Source: UMGS1124 sp045541255
Lineage (GTDB): Bacteria; Bacillota_I; Bacilli_A; RF39; UBA660
Length of the DNA stretch: 64,000 nt
Reading direction: 5' to 3'
Assembly (NCBI GenBank): GCA_045541255.1
Contig: JAZQIU010000027.1
Location: 1-64,000, forward strand
The notes beneath the pieces were generated by a model. It did not search any database, was not told where the DNA came from, and saw nothing but the letters and a program-made list of their open reading frames with translations. This document shows positions 6,735 to 14,802 of this stretch, piece by piece. The number at the start of each line of letters is the position of its first letter. Positions within the stretch are counted from its first letter, which is position 1. A program made the translations under genes and the position numbers.

Positions 6735-6748
6735 CATATTTTTTTATT
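6722..6748 (+). terminator. Terminator between convergent repressor and replication genes
   Basis: AAATATG / CATATTT stem followed by TTTTTATTTT on the plus strand; it overlaps the last codons of the repressor gene. Confidence 0.65.
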
Positions 6749-6751
6749 TTG

Positions 6752-7534
6752 CTAAAAATAATCTAATTCATATTCATAATCGTTATTTTTTTCTGGTTCT
6801 CTAAACCAACCTAATTCCTCATCCCACTCTATTTCCTTATTCTTAAACATTTCAATATTATTTAATATTGATGTTTTTAAATATCCAAACTTATTTTCTA
6901 TAATATTATCATTTTCATCTTTAAAATGTCGCTGGACTACACTCGATATTATATAATGTGTAATTGTAATTATATCTATAAATTCATATTCTCTTAAAAT
7001 TTCATCAAAAAACTTATCATACTTATGTAATTCTACATCTTCTTTATTCAAATATTTTCGTTTGACCAAATCTTCAGTTATTTTATGATGACTAATTTTT
7101 TCATTTGAAATGGTTTTATCTATTTTATCTATTTGTTCTTTAATATTTTGTTTATTAGTATTTATTTGGGTATGATTTTCCACTGTTGGATAATCCACAG
7201 GTGGATTTTCACTACCTGGATTATTTTTTTCTTTTAAATTTTCTTGTGGAAGTTCATATATTAAATAATTATACTCAAAATAACCCTTTTCTCCTCTTAT
7301 TTTATCAACTCTAACATAACCGTTTTCTTTTAATTCCTTCAAAGTATTTTTTATGGCACATTCTTGTTCTTTACATATAGAACATAAACCACTTAAAGAA
7401 TAATCCCAATCTTCAGGCAAACTAAGCATATACGATAACAATCCTTTAGCTTTTAAAGATAAATTTTGATCTCGTAAATGATAATTACTCATAATTGTAT
7501 AATTTTTGTTTTTTTCTACTCTAAATACAGACAT
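6752..7534 (-). CDS. RepA-like replication initiator with N-terminal winged helix
   Basis: 260 residues from the ATG at 7534, preceded by GGAAAGGAATGG; the in-frame ATG at 7552 lies in a terminator T-run and lacks a site. The N-terminus (FRVEKNKNYTIMSNYHLRD, SLKAKGLLSYMLSLPEDWDY) is typical of the helix-turn-helix domain of RepA/RepN-type plasmid and conjugative-element initiators. A variable linker follows (about 100-150), then a C-terminal helical domain like DUF6017 found in such proteins. It supports replication of an excised or plasmid-like form of the element. Convergent to the repressor gene. Confidence 0.8.
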   Translation of the reverse strand: MSVFRVEKNKNYTIMSNYHLRDQNLSLKAKGLLSYMLSLPEDWDYSLSGLCSICKEQECAIKNTLKELKENGYVRVDKIRGEKGYFEYNYLIYELPQENLKEKNNPGSENPPVDYPTVENHTQINTNKQNIKEQIDKIDKTISNEKISHHKITEDLVKRKYLNKEDVELHKYDKFFDEILREYEFIDIITITHYIISSVVQRHFKDENDNIIENKFGYLKTSILNNIEMFKNKEIEWDEELGWFREPEKNNDYEYELDYF

Positions 7535-7551
7535 ATTACCATTCCTTTCCA

Positions 7552-7576
7552 TAAAAAAAGAACCTATTTAGGTTCT
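7552..7576 (-). terminator. Terminator of the zinc-ribbon gene
   Basis: AGAACCT-AAAT-AGGTTCT stem followed by seven T on the minus strand; it overlaps the stop of the upstream gene (7564) and separates it from the replication gene. Confidence 0.85.
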
Positions 7577-8208
7577 CTCATTTTTTTTAAAATATCATTT
7601 TTAAATACTCTTATAAACGGATCAATAAAATAATTCCATCCTTTTGGATATTCATCATATCCTCCACGAGAAAATGTTTGACCATCATAATAATCTACAT
7701 ATACATTCCATTTAATTTTATAATCAAAATAATTTTTTAGTTTTAATGGCTCTGATTTTAATATTTGCGATTTGTCTAATCCTTCTAATATTTTTCTCTT
7801 TCTTGCTGGAGTTAATGAGGACATATAAGATTTTGTTATAAAATTATGGTCTATATTATAATATGATTTTTCTTCATCCAAATGGATTTCGTATTTCCAT
7901 TTATCAGTTGAGGTTTCTATTATAAAAGTTAATACCTTTATATCTGATAAAATCATATTTGAAATATAATAAAATGGTTTTTTACATTCTGAACAAAACC
8001 TATCATAAGTTCTTCTTTTGATAATTTTACCATCATATTCTTTTGAATAATGTAAATTAGTATTAGATAGAATTGCTTCGCCTTTTTCAATTCTTTTTAC
8101 ATTACACTTATCTTTATAGTATTTTGATTCTTTTGGTTGTATATTATCTGTACAAACTATTGCTAAAGTCTTATAAGAGAAACAATATGGACATTGAATT
8201 TTTCCCAT
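7564..8208 (-). CDS. Unknown protein with zinc-ribbon cysteines
   Basis: 214 residues. A CPYC pair at residues 6-9 and a CSEC pair near residue 72 could bind one zinc ion. The rest is rich in Lys, Tyr and aromatic residues with mixed secondary structure; no family recognised. The start ATG follows AAAAGGAG. It stands alone between the truncated sigma gene and the replication gene and ends in its own terminator. Nucleic-acid binding is plausible from the zinc ribbon but not shown. Confidence 0.65.
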   Translation of the reverse strand: MGKIQCPYCFSYKTLAIVCTDNIQPKESKYYKDKCNVKRIEKGEAILSNTNLHYSKEYDGKIIKRRTYDRFCSECKKPFYYISNMILSDIKVLTFIIETSTDKWKYEIHLDEEKSYYNIDHNFITKSYMSSLTPARKRKILEGLDKSQILKSEPLKLKNYFDYKIKWNVYVDYYDGQTFSRGGYDEYPKGWNYFIDPFIRVFKNDILKKMREPK

Positions 8209-8334
8209 TTAATCAACTCCTTTTTAACTGTATAAATTCAAAATTTTAAAATTTTTTATTATTTCGCTTAAGACTATTTTATCATTTTTCCCTTTAAAAT
8301 AAAGGGTTTCCACAGTTTTAGATTAAATTTTAGA
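8209..8334. other. Junction region between element and truncated sigma gene
   Basis: No gene. It contains the hairpin CCCTTT-AAAAT-AAAGGG near 8290-8306 without a clear T-run, and a repeated TTTTAGA just before the point where sigma-G homology stops (about 8335-8345). An attachment site would be expected here. Confidence 0.35.
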
Positions 8335-8637
8335 CTATCCCAACGCTATCGGTACAGCATAAGTTGAAAACATCACTCCGTAATTAGGATCAAAGTTATC
8401 AACTGCTTTTATTAATCCTACACAACCAATTTGAAATAAATCATTCATATCATGTTTTCCGTTATTATATTTTTTTATAATACTTAATACAAGTTTTAAA
8501 TTCCCATTTACTATATCTTCTTTTGCTAATTCATTACCATTTTTATATTCTTTAAATTTTTCTAGCATTTCATCATTTTTTAACACTTTCAATAAATTTG
8601 TATTTATTCCTGTTATATCTACTTTGTATTTGCTCAT
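8335..8637 (-). pseudogene. sigG: Truncated sporulation sigma factor G-like gene
   Basis: The 100 residues match the beginning of sigma-G closely: a KVDITGINT start with LKVLKNDEM, then region 1.2/2 including NGNLKLVLS, DLFQIGCVGLIKAVDNFD and FSTYAVP. Full SigG is about 260 residues; this frame ends with IALG and a stop where the family continues into GEIRR, so regions 2.4 to 4 are missing. The remainder is not elsewhere in the window. The ribosome-binding site AAAGGA is inside a 10-bp hairpin. I infer interruption by the adjacent element, with the 3' half expected at its other end; a decayed copy is the alternative. Confidence 0.7.
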
Positions 8638-8641
8638 ATAA

Positions 8642-8678
8642 AAATTCCTTTCACCAAAGCTATGGTTAAAAGGAATTT
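8642..8678 (-). terminator. tyrS terminator hairpin that also holds the sigma gene's ribosome-binding site
   Basis: Perfect 10-bp stem AAATTCCTTT / AAAGGAATTT (8642-8651 and 8669-8678) extended by ACC/GGT, followed on the minus strand by TTTAT. It lies between tyrS and the sigma-G-like gene and includes the latter's AAAGGA site in its 3' arm. Confidence 0.65.
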
Positions 8679-8712
8679 ATTTTATTCACTTTATTTTTTA
8701 TAAAGAATATAA

Positions 8713-9933
8713 TTATTTACCTATAAAATATTTTTTCTTTCCTTTTCTAATAATTAAATATTGTTCAAATAATAAATCATCTTTTGTAATTATTTTATTT
8801 TCATCAGTAATTTTTTCGCCATTTACTGTAATACTATTATTTGTTAAGAATTCTCTAGCTTCTCTTCTTGAAGATGCAATATTATTATTAACTAATATAT
8901 CAATTATTTTTTCGTCTAAATCTAATTCAAAAGTTGGAACACCTTTAAATGCACTTTCTAATTCACTACTTGTTAATTCATTTATTTTTCCACTAAATAA
9001 ACATTCACTTATTTTAACAGCACTTTCGTATTCTTCAATACCATGTAAATCTGTTATTACTTCACGAGCTAATGCTTTATGTGCTTCTCTTAAATGTGGA
9101 TTTTCTAAATGATTTTTTTCAATTGTTTCGATTTCTTCTTTTGATAAGAATGTTAATTTCTTTAAGTATTCAATTATCATACTGTCTTCTAAATTAACTA
9201 AGTATTGATACAATTCATAACTAGATGTTTTATTTTTATCTAACCATAAAGCATTTCCTTCTGTTTTTCCAAATTTAACTCCATTAGAATCAGTTACTAA
9301 TGGCATAACCATACCATATACTTCTTTATCCAATTTTTTTCTTACTAATTCTATTCCTGAAGTTATGTTACCCCATTGGTCTGATCCTGCTACTTGTAAT
9401 GTTACTCCTCTAGTTTCATATAAATGTAAGAAGTCTAAAGCTTGTAAAATCATGTATGAGAATTCTGCATAAGTTATACCTGTTTCTAAACGTGATTTAA
9501 CTTTATCTTTAGCTAACATATAATTAATATTAAAATATTTACCATAATCTCTTAAAAAATCAATTACATTTATATCTTTAGTCCAATCAAAGTTATTAAC
9601 AACTTCGAAGCCAAATATTTTTTCAGCTTGTGCTTTTAATCCTTTAAAATTCTTTTCTACTTCTTCTTTTGATATCATTGGTCTTTCAGTATTTGGTTTA
9701 GGATCTCCTATCAATCCTGTTGCTCCACCTACTAAAAGTATTGGATGATGTCCTGCTTTTGCAAGTCTTTTTGATATCAAGAATGAAGAATAATGTCCTA
9801 TATGCATTGAATCTGCTGTCGGGTCCGTTCCTATATAAAATGTTATTTCTTCTTCATTTAATAATCTTTCTAATTCTGGATTACTAATATCTTGTATTAA
9901 TCCTCTCCATTTTAAATCTTCAAATAATTTCAT
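8713..9933 (-). CDS. tyrS: Tyrosyl-tRNA synthetase
   Basis: 406 residues from the ATG at 9933 with AGGAGG upstream; an ATG at 9957 lies in the T-box terminator and is not used. Class I synthetase: the HIGH-type motif appears as MHIGH (near residue 45), the tyrosine pocket follows, the KMSKS-type loop appears as KFGKTEG, and an S4 RNA-binding domain closes the protein (SSRREAREFLTNNSI). It charges tRNA-Tyr with tyrosine in the cytoplasm. A T-box leader upstream controls it according to uncharged tRNA. Confidence 0.97.
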   Translation of the reverse strand: MKLFEDLKWRGLIQDISNPELERLLNEEEITFYIGTDPTADSMHIGHYSSFLISKRLAKAGHHPILLVGGATGLIGDPKPNTERPMISKEEVEKNFKGLKAQAEKIFGFEVVNNFDWTKDINVIDFLRDYGKYFNINYMLAKDKVKSRLETGITYAEFSYMILQALDFLHLYETRGVTLQVAGSDQWGNITSGIELVRKKLDKEVYGMVMPLVTDSNGVKFGKTEGNALWLDKNKTSSYELYQYLVNLEDSMIIEYLKKLTFLSKEEIETIEKNHLENPHLREAHKALAREVITDLHGIEEYESAVKISECLFSGKINELTSSELESAFKGVPTFELDLDEKIIDILVNNNIASSRREAREFLTNNSITVNGEKITDENKIITKDDLLFEQYLIIRKGKKKYFIGK

Positions 9934-9952
9934 ACTTTTCCTCCTATAAAAA

Positions 9953-10086
9953 AACATCCATAAACTTAAGGGCGAATATTCCGCGGTACCACCTTAATTC
10001 TATGAATGTGCTCATATCTTTATTTATCTTATCGCGATATACGTTTTAACTCCAGGGTCGTAAATCCTTTCTTCGTTAACAATTTG
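9953..10086 (-). promoter_or_regulatory. T-box leader of tyrS
   Basis: The minus strand carries the T-box antiterminator sequence GGTGGTACCGCGG (about 9981-9994), followed by a terminator region ending in a T-run just before the tyrS site. T-boxes bind uncharged tRNA and permit read-through. I did not fix the specifier codon. Confidence 0.9.
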
Positions 10087-10114
10087 ATTATATCATAAAT
10101 TTTTTATTTGTAAA
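10087..10114 (-). promoter_or_regulatory. Promoter of tyrS
   Basis: -35 TTTACA (10109-10114), 16-base spacer, -10 TATAAT (10087-10092), directly before the T-box leader. Confidence 0.65.
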
Positions 10115-10117
10115 TAT

Positions 10118-10876
10118 TTAACTTGCTTTTATAGTATTAATATAACTATTTACATTTACACTCCAACTACTACTTGCTGCATATTTTGGATTTATTAATT
10201 CTGGGGTTGTTAAACCTTTCGAATAATAGTTTTTATACAACATATTTAAATATCCATTAATTCCTTCTTCTAAAGTATCATATTTTCTATAAGAACCACC
10301 ATTACATTTAGGGCTACCTTTCATACCACCAATATTATTACAATTTCTAACTAATTTACTACAAGTCCATTTACAACCTGTTTCTTGTAAAACTATTGCC
10401 ACTGCTAAATATGGATCTAATCCTGTTTCTAAATAATAATTAGCAAAATAATGTCCGGTATTAGTTAATGTGGATTTTAAATTTTTATTTAATTTTTCTG
10501 TTAATTGAGCAAGAGTTAAACCATCATATACTATTTCATTATTATTTGTTTCCTCTTTAGGTTTTGTAACTATATTTTCAAAAACTTCTGTTGGTTTTAC
10601 TGTTGTTGTAGTAATCATTGTTGTTGTGGTTACTCTTTTTGTTGTTTTTTTTGTTGTAGTCGTTGTTGTTTCTTCTGGTATAATCAATTCTTCAATAGGT
10701 TTTTCCTCTATAACATTTGAAGAAAAAGATATATCAGAATAATTATTATAAGCTAATATATAATTTTTATTTTCAAAATAATTTTTATAAAAATATTTCT
10801 TTACTCCATTATGTCCTATTATACATAATAAAATTCCGATTATTACTATAAATAATTGTATCCATATTTTTTTCAT
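10118..10876 (-). CDS. Membrane-anchored glucosaminidase-like (lysozyme-fold) protein
   Basis: 252 residues. Residues 5-22 form a membrane anchor, 70-95 are a Thr-rich linker (runs of TTTT), and 115-250 a domain like bacterial endo-beta-N-acetylglucosaminidases: GLDPYLAVAIVLQETG with the probable catalytic Glu, then NCNNIGGMKG and a Tyr/Asp-rich end. Such enzymes cut peptidoglycan glycan chains outside the cell. Two Cys pairs near WTCSKLVRNC could form a disulfide. The downstream edge lies only 33 bases before the tyrS promoter. Confidence 0.75.
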   Translation of the reverse strand: MKKIWIQLFIVIIGILLCIIGHNGVKKYFYKNYFENKNYILAYNNYSDISFSSNVIEEKPIEELIIPEETTTTTTKKTTKRVTTTTMITTTTVKPTEVFENIVTKPKEETNNNEIVYDGLTLAQLTEKLNKNLKSTLTNTGHYFANYYLETGLDPYLAVAIVLQETGCKWTCSKLVRNCNNIGGMKGSPKCNGGSYRKYDTLEEGINGYLNMLYKNYYSKGLTTPELINPKYAASSSWSVNVNSYINTIKAS

Positions 10877-10904
10877 AATTAATCACTAATTTATATTATA
10901 ACAA

Positions 10905-10931
10905 GAAAAAAATAGACTTGCAAATAGTCTA
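10905..10931 (-). terminator. Terminator of sipW
   Basis: ATAGACT / AGTCTAT stem followed by seven T on the minus strand; it overlaps the last codons of sipW. Confidence 0.8.
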
Positions 10932-11648
10932 TCTATTATTTCTTTTATAAAATCTTTTCACTGTGGACATACCACTTCTTATTTGATTTAAATCATCTAC
11001 ATCTATTTCTGTTTCTATTCTTTTATTAATAGTTCCTAATCTCATAAATTTACTATTAAAAGATAATAGTCTAAATAGTTTTATAAAGTCATATATAATT
11101 ACTCCTAGTGCTGGTAGTAATATAACTAATATCCATCCAAATTTATCAGCAATTAAAAATTGTACTCTACCTAATTGAGGGATTTTAAACAAAACTTTTC
11201 CCAATACATCTTTATGACTAACGGTTGCTTGGTCTGCTTTCAAGTTATTATCACCTTTTGTAATATAAGCTTTAGTTCCATCGGAGTTTGTTATAATATC
11301 AACAACTCTATGGGTTACAGTTAATCCTTTAGATACATTACTACTAGATATAAATGTTATTATATCACCTTTTTTTATATCATCTTGATTAAATACATTT
11401 AAGTCTACAACTACATCATATACTTTAACAGCAGGTTCCATACTTGGACTTATAATAGTGTAAAGTCCAAAACGTGGAATATTCACTGTTGGATTTTTTT
11501 CATATGCTTTTAATGATACAAAATAATACGCAAAAAAGATTCCTAAAAATATTAAGACTACGATAACTGCATAAGATAAAAGTTTTGCTACTTTATTAAT
11601 ATAGAATCTTATTCTTTTTCTACGTTCCCTTTTATTCATCTTTTCCAT
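10929..11648 (-). CDS. sipW: SipW-type signal peptidase I
   Basis: 239 residues. One membrane segment at about 23-44, the catalytic Ser in ISPSMEP (S69), and His in place of the usual Lys in VTHRVV (H113), which marks the SipW/ER type. A C-terminal membrane segment at about 173-195 and a basic tail follow. These enzymes process special signal peptides such as those of TasA and camelysin; the adjacent upstream gene encodes a protein with that signal. The start ATG at 11648 follows GGTGA. I infer that SipW cleaves its neighbour. Confidence 0.9.
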   Translation of the reverse strand: MEKMNKRERRKRIRFYINKVAKLLSYAVIVVLIFLGIFFAYYFVSLKAYEKNPTVNIPRFGLYTIISPSMEPAVKVYDVVVDLNVFNQDDIKKGDIITFISSSNVSKGLTVTHRVVDIITNSDGTKAYITKGDNNLKADQATVSHKDVLGKVLFKIPQLGRVQFLIADKFGWILVILLPALGVIIYDFIKLFRLLSFNSKFMRLGTINKRIETEIDVDDLNQIRSGMSTVKRFYKRNNR

Positions 11649-11720
11649 TTTATCACCGTATTATATTATCCTATATTCATTATATATTAAACAATAAAAT
11701 ATTTCAATGAAAAATTATGA

Positions 11721-11747
11721 TAAAAAAACTACTCACTATGGAGTAGT
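11721..11747 (-). terminator. Terminator of the SipW-substrate gene
   Basis: ACTACTC / GAGTAGT stem followed by seven T on the minus strand; it covers the last codons. The sipW gene downstream thus may rely on read-through or its own promoter. Confidence 0.8.
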
Positions 11748-12443
11748 ATCATTATTTGGATCATAATCAGGTTCATTAGTTTGTGGTGTCGGATCTGCAA
11801 GTTCAATAGTTATAAAACATTTAATTGTTTTTCCTTGATCTTCATTTTGTTCAGCACCAATTTCATTTACCCATATTTCAAATTCCCATTTATCTTTAGA
11901 ACCTAACATACCTAATTCTGCTGTACCAATTTGCATTTTCCCAGTAAATCCCGCAGTTATTTTACCAAGTTTTGTTGGAGTTGTTTCTCCAGCAAAAGTA
12001 TGGTTTACATAATTATCTTCTGTAAAATATTGGCTACCTTTTACACTATGAGTTCCTTTTTCTGTTTCTGTCAACAAATATACAACATTATCTGTTTCAA
12101 AATCATTTTCTGTTACATTTAAGTAAACAACATATTCTTCATTTGCTGATGCATCTACTGCACTTGTTACTGTAAAATTTAATTTATTAGTTGGAGTTTG
12201 ATCATTTTCCCATTGTGGTCTACCTGGAATCAAATTTGTATAATTAATTTGATTTAAAGTTTCAAATTCAATTACTCCTAATGTTTTTGATTGTACAGTT
12301 ACATTTGGTTCTGTTGGGTTACCTTTTATTGTTACAGTAAAATAAGCGAATGTAGCTCCAATTACCGCAACTAATAATGTTGCTATACCTATTACTGATA
12401 ATACAATCATTGAGCCTTTATTATTTTCTCTTACATTATTCAT
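11736..12443 (-). CDS. Secreted protein with SipW-type signal peptide (TasA/camelysin-like)
   Basis: 235 residues. The N-terminus has a hydrophobic stretch ending in VIGATFAYFT, the conserved motif of SipW substrates, so cleavage is expected near residue 33. The mature part is beta-rich, acidic, and ends in a Pro/Asp/Thr-rich tail without a sortase motif. TasA-type proteins form matrix fibres or surface layers. Sequence beyond the signal is too diverged to call TasA. It is encoded next to sipW, and fibre formation is inferred. Confidence 0.75.
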   Translation of the reverse strand: MNNVRENNKGSMIVLSVIGIATLLVAVIGATFAYFTVTIKGNPTEPNVTVQSKTLGVIEFETLNQINYTNLIPGRPQWENDQTPTNKLNFTVTSAVDASANEEYVVYLNVTENDFETDNVVYLLTETEKGTHSVKGSQYFTEDNYVNHTFAGETTPTKLGKITAGFTGKMQIGTAELGMLGSKDKWEFEIWVNEIGAEQNEDQGKTIKCFITIELADPTPQTNEPDYDPNNDTTP

Positions 12444-12508
12444 ATTACATCATCCTTTACTATAAAAATAGTATCACAAATTATTTTAAATATCAATATT
12501 GATTTTGA

Positions 12509-12543
12509 AAATTTAAAAGTACAACGATATTATGTTGTACTTT
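12509..12543 (-). terminator. Strong hairpin terminator after the two-component operon
   Basis: 10-bp perfect stem AAAGTACAAC / GTTGTACTTT (12516-12525 and 12534-12543) with a T-rich tail on the minus strand. Confidence 0.6.
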
Positions 12544-12544
12544 G

Positions 12545-12663
12545 ATAGAAAAAAGGAATAAAAATAGTGTGAGTTTAAGTTTATATTTTCGTATAGGATT
12601 TCGAACAAACGACAAAAAGTAAGTCTGTTTTAGCAAAAATAATAAAAATTTCCTTTTTTCTAT
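12545..12663. repeat. 14-bp inverted repeat flanking about 90 bases
   Basis: ATAGAAAAAAGGAA (12545-12558) and TTCCTTTTTTCTAT (12650-12663). No gene between. It could be a large stem-loop downstream of the histidine kinase gene, or a chance match of low-complexity DNA. Confidence 0.35.
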
Positions 12664-12692
12664 TAAAATTATAATTTTTTTTTATGAATTTT

Positions 12693-14072
12693 TTATGAAA
12701 TTTTTGTTATTTCAAAATAGAAAATTGTTCCTTCTCCTACTTTACTTTTTACTCCATACTTAAATTTGTGTCTATCTAAAATATTTTTTACAATTGATAA
12801 TCCTATACCTGTTCCTATTTTATTACGTTTATGATTTTTTTCATTTTTGTAATATTTGTTCCATATTAAATTTAGGTCTTCTTCTTTTATTCCTTTACCA
12901 GTATCAATTATATTTACTAAATATGATTTTTTCTTTTCTATAACTTCTATGGTTACTGTTAAATCATTACCTGTATAATTAATAGCATTATTAACTAAAT
13001 TATAAATTACTTGTCCTATTTTATTTATATCACCTTTTACTAATGCTTTTTCAGGAGATTTTATAATAAAGTTATAATTTTCAGTTTCTTTAATTATATT
13101 ATACTTTTTTAAGATATCGTTAATTAATTCTATTAAGTCAAATTCAATTAATTCTAAAGTTTCTTGATTAGCTTCTAGTTTACTAAGACTTAATATATCA
13201 TTTACTAAAATATTCAATCTATCAGTTTCATCTATAATAATATTTAAATTTTCAGTAAATTTTTCTTTATCATCAATATTTATATCTCTTGCCATTTCTG
13301 CATATGCTTTTATCATAGTTAGTGGAGTTTTTAAATCGTGTGATACATTAGCTAATAAATCTCTTCTTAGTTCATCAGTTTTATTTATTTCTTTACTGGC
13401 ATAATTTAATGCAATTCGCAAATCATCTAATTCTTTAATATTACTCTCTTCAATATTAAGTTCACTATTTCCTTTTGCCAATTTTTTTGCTTCTTTTGTA
13501 ATATTTAATAGTGGTCTATTTAAGGATTTAGATAAATAAATTGAAACAATTATTGCTAATATTATAATAATTAAAGTAATATATATTAATTGACTTCTTA
13601 ATACACTTGTTGTACTATTTACATCTTCTAATGCAGTATTTAATACAATATATTCATTGTTAGACAATTTTAAGTTGTATAATATGCTTCTGGTTTTATT
13701 AGTTGGATCATTTAATTTTATTATTTCTTTAGAATTAGAACTTGTTATAAATTGATTTATTATTTTTTTTATACTATTATTTTTATTATTTAATATACAG
13801 TTGTTATCTAGTGAATTAAATAAGTAAACTTTGTTATTATATATATATTCAATACAAATATTATTTTTATAAGCAAGATTTTCGAGTTCTTCACTTGTAT
13901 AAGTATTATTTTGTAATTCGTTCATTACTTTTTCTAAACTATTTATTTGATATCTTTCATAAAATAATGTTAAAAATATTATTTGGGACCCCCACATTAT
14001 TAATAATATTATTATTGAAAACACTATTAATGTTTTTAACGTTTGAATTTGAATGTTATTTTTCTTTTTCAT
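12693..14072 (-). CDS. Sensor histidine kinase
   Basis: 459 residues. Membrane segments at about 15-37 and 162-182 bracket an extracellular domain; HAMP follows (183-235), then HisKA with the phosphorylated His in NVSHDLKTP (H245), and the ATPase domain with N box NLVNNAINYT, G1 DTGKGI and G2 GTGIGLSIV. It phosphorylates the response regulator whose gene overlaps its start by 17 bases. The signal is unknown. The pair sits among envelope genes, so cell-wall stress is a reasonable guess. Confidence 0.95.
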   Translation of the reverse strand: MKKKNNIQIQTLKTLIVFSIIILLIMWGSQIIFLTLFYERYQINSLEKVMNELQNNTYTSEELENLAYKNNICIEYIYNNKVYLFNSLDNNCILNNKNNSIKKIINQFITSSNSKEIIKLNDPTNKTRSILYNLKLSNNEYIVLNTALEDVNSTTSVLRSQLIYITLIIIILAIIVSIYLSKSLNRPLLNITKEAKKLAKGNSELNIEESNIKELDDLRIALNYASKEINKTDELRRDLLANVSHDLKTPLTMIKAYAEMARDINIDDKEKFTENLNIIIDETDRLNILVNDILSLSKLEANQETLELIEFDLIELINDILKKYNIIKETENYNFIIKSPEKALVKGDINKIGQVIYNLVNNAINYTGNDLTVTIEVIEKKKSYLVNIIDTGKGIKEEDLNLIWNKYYKNEKNHKRNKIGTGIGLSIVKNILDRHKFKYGVKSKVGEGTIFYFEITKIS

Positions 14073-14724
14073 ATTCTAATTTATAACCTACTCCTCGTAC
14101 TGTTTTAATATAATTTTTATATTTTCCTAATTTATTTCTTAATAATTTTATATGTGCATCAATTGTTCTATCCTCTGCTTCATATGTATATCCCCAAATT
14201 TTATCTATTATCATATCTCTAGAAAAAACTATACCTTGATTTTTAAAAAATAAACATAGTAAGTCAAATTGGGTATGAGTTAATTCAATGTTTTCTTTAT
14301 CAATCATAACAGTTCTTGATAATTCATTTAACTCTATTCCACCTATAGAGACTATTTTTGTTTCTGTTTCGTTTCTTTTACATACAGCTTTTATTCTTGC
14401 AATAAGTTCTTTAGGACTAAAAGGTTTAGTAACATAATCATCTATTCCTAAATCAAAACCGGTTAATTTATCAAATTCTTCTGTTCTTGCACTTAATACA
14501 ATTATTTTTGAATTATTTGTTTTTCTTATTTCTTTTATAGCACTAAAACCATCTAGTTTAGGCATCATTATATCCATAATTATACAATCATACTTATTAT
14601 TATTTGTTAATTCTATTGCTTTTGTTCCATTGTCTGCTTCATCAAAATCTATACCTTCAATTTTTAAATATTCTTTTATAACATTTCTTATAAGAATTTC
14701 ATCATCAACAATTAAAACTTTCAT
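14056..14724 (-). CDS. OmpR-family response regulator
   Basis: 222 residues: receiver domain 1-115 with D7/D8, the phosphoacceptor D51 (CIIMDIMMP), Thr and Lys (VTKPF), then a winged-helix DNA-binding domain about 125-220 ending in RTIDAHIKLLRNKLG and TVRGVGYKL. It is cotranscribed with the histidine kinase (overlap of 17 bases). It probably regulates the neighbouring envelope genes; no target site was identified. Confidence 0.96.
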   Translation of the reverse strand: MKVLIVDDEILIRNVIKEYLKIEGIDFDEADNGTKAIELTNNNKYDCIIMDIMMPKLDGFSAIKEIRKTNNSKIIVLSARTEEFDKLTGFDLGIDDYVTKPFSPKELIARIKAVCKRNETETKIVSIGGIELNELSRTVMIDKENIELTHTQFDLLCLFFKNQGIVFSRDMIIDKIWGYTYEAEDRTIDAHIKLLRNKLGKYKNYIKTVRGVGYKLEYEKEK

Positions 14725-14773
14725 ACTCCACCTCGACTTTTATATATTATATCAAATATATGAATTTTTAATG

Positions 14774-14802
14774 AAAAATAACCGTTTAAAACGGTTATTT
14801 AA
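14774..14802 (-). terminator. Terminator of the arylsulfotransferase-like gene
   Basis: AAATAACCGTTT / AAACGGTTATTT hairpin followed by T-run on the minus strand; it overlaps the gene's end. Confidence 0.85.

Larger units (their letters stand above)
1..8334. mobile_element. Right part of a putative integrative element (left end outside the window)
   Basis: The block holds accessory genes: several HTH regulators, a RepA-like replication initiator, a sigma-like HTH protein, PemK/MazF toxin, cold-shock protein and many tiny genes on a shared operator system. It ends immediately beside a truncated sigma-G-type gene, while conserved chromosomal genes (tyrS onward) start just after. No integrase, transposase or transfer gene is visible here, so the element type (conjugative, mobilizable or prophage) cannot be told. 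The right boundary is inferred from the truncation; the left boundary is not in the window. Confidence 0.5.

Noticed and set aside
8209..8334. CCCTTT/AAAGGG hairpin as terminator of the truncated sigma gene
   Set aside because: No T-run follows on the minus strand; it may be part of an attachment or regulatory site, but I cannot support a terminator.
9933..9957. Upstream ATG of tyrS (and likewise for rny, the CAP protein, RepA, DUF951 and others)
   Set aside because: These upstream in-frame codons have no ribosome-binding site and lie in terminators or in the site of the downstream ATG, so the downstream starts were chosen.
12545..12663. The 14-bp inverted repeat as a miniature transposable element
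   Set aside because: The arms are low-complexity A/G runs, no target duplication is seen and only one copy is in the window.
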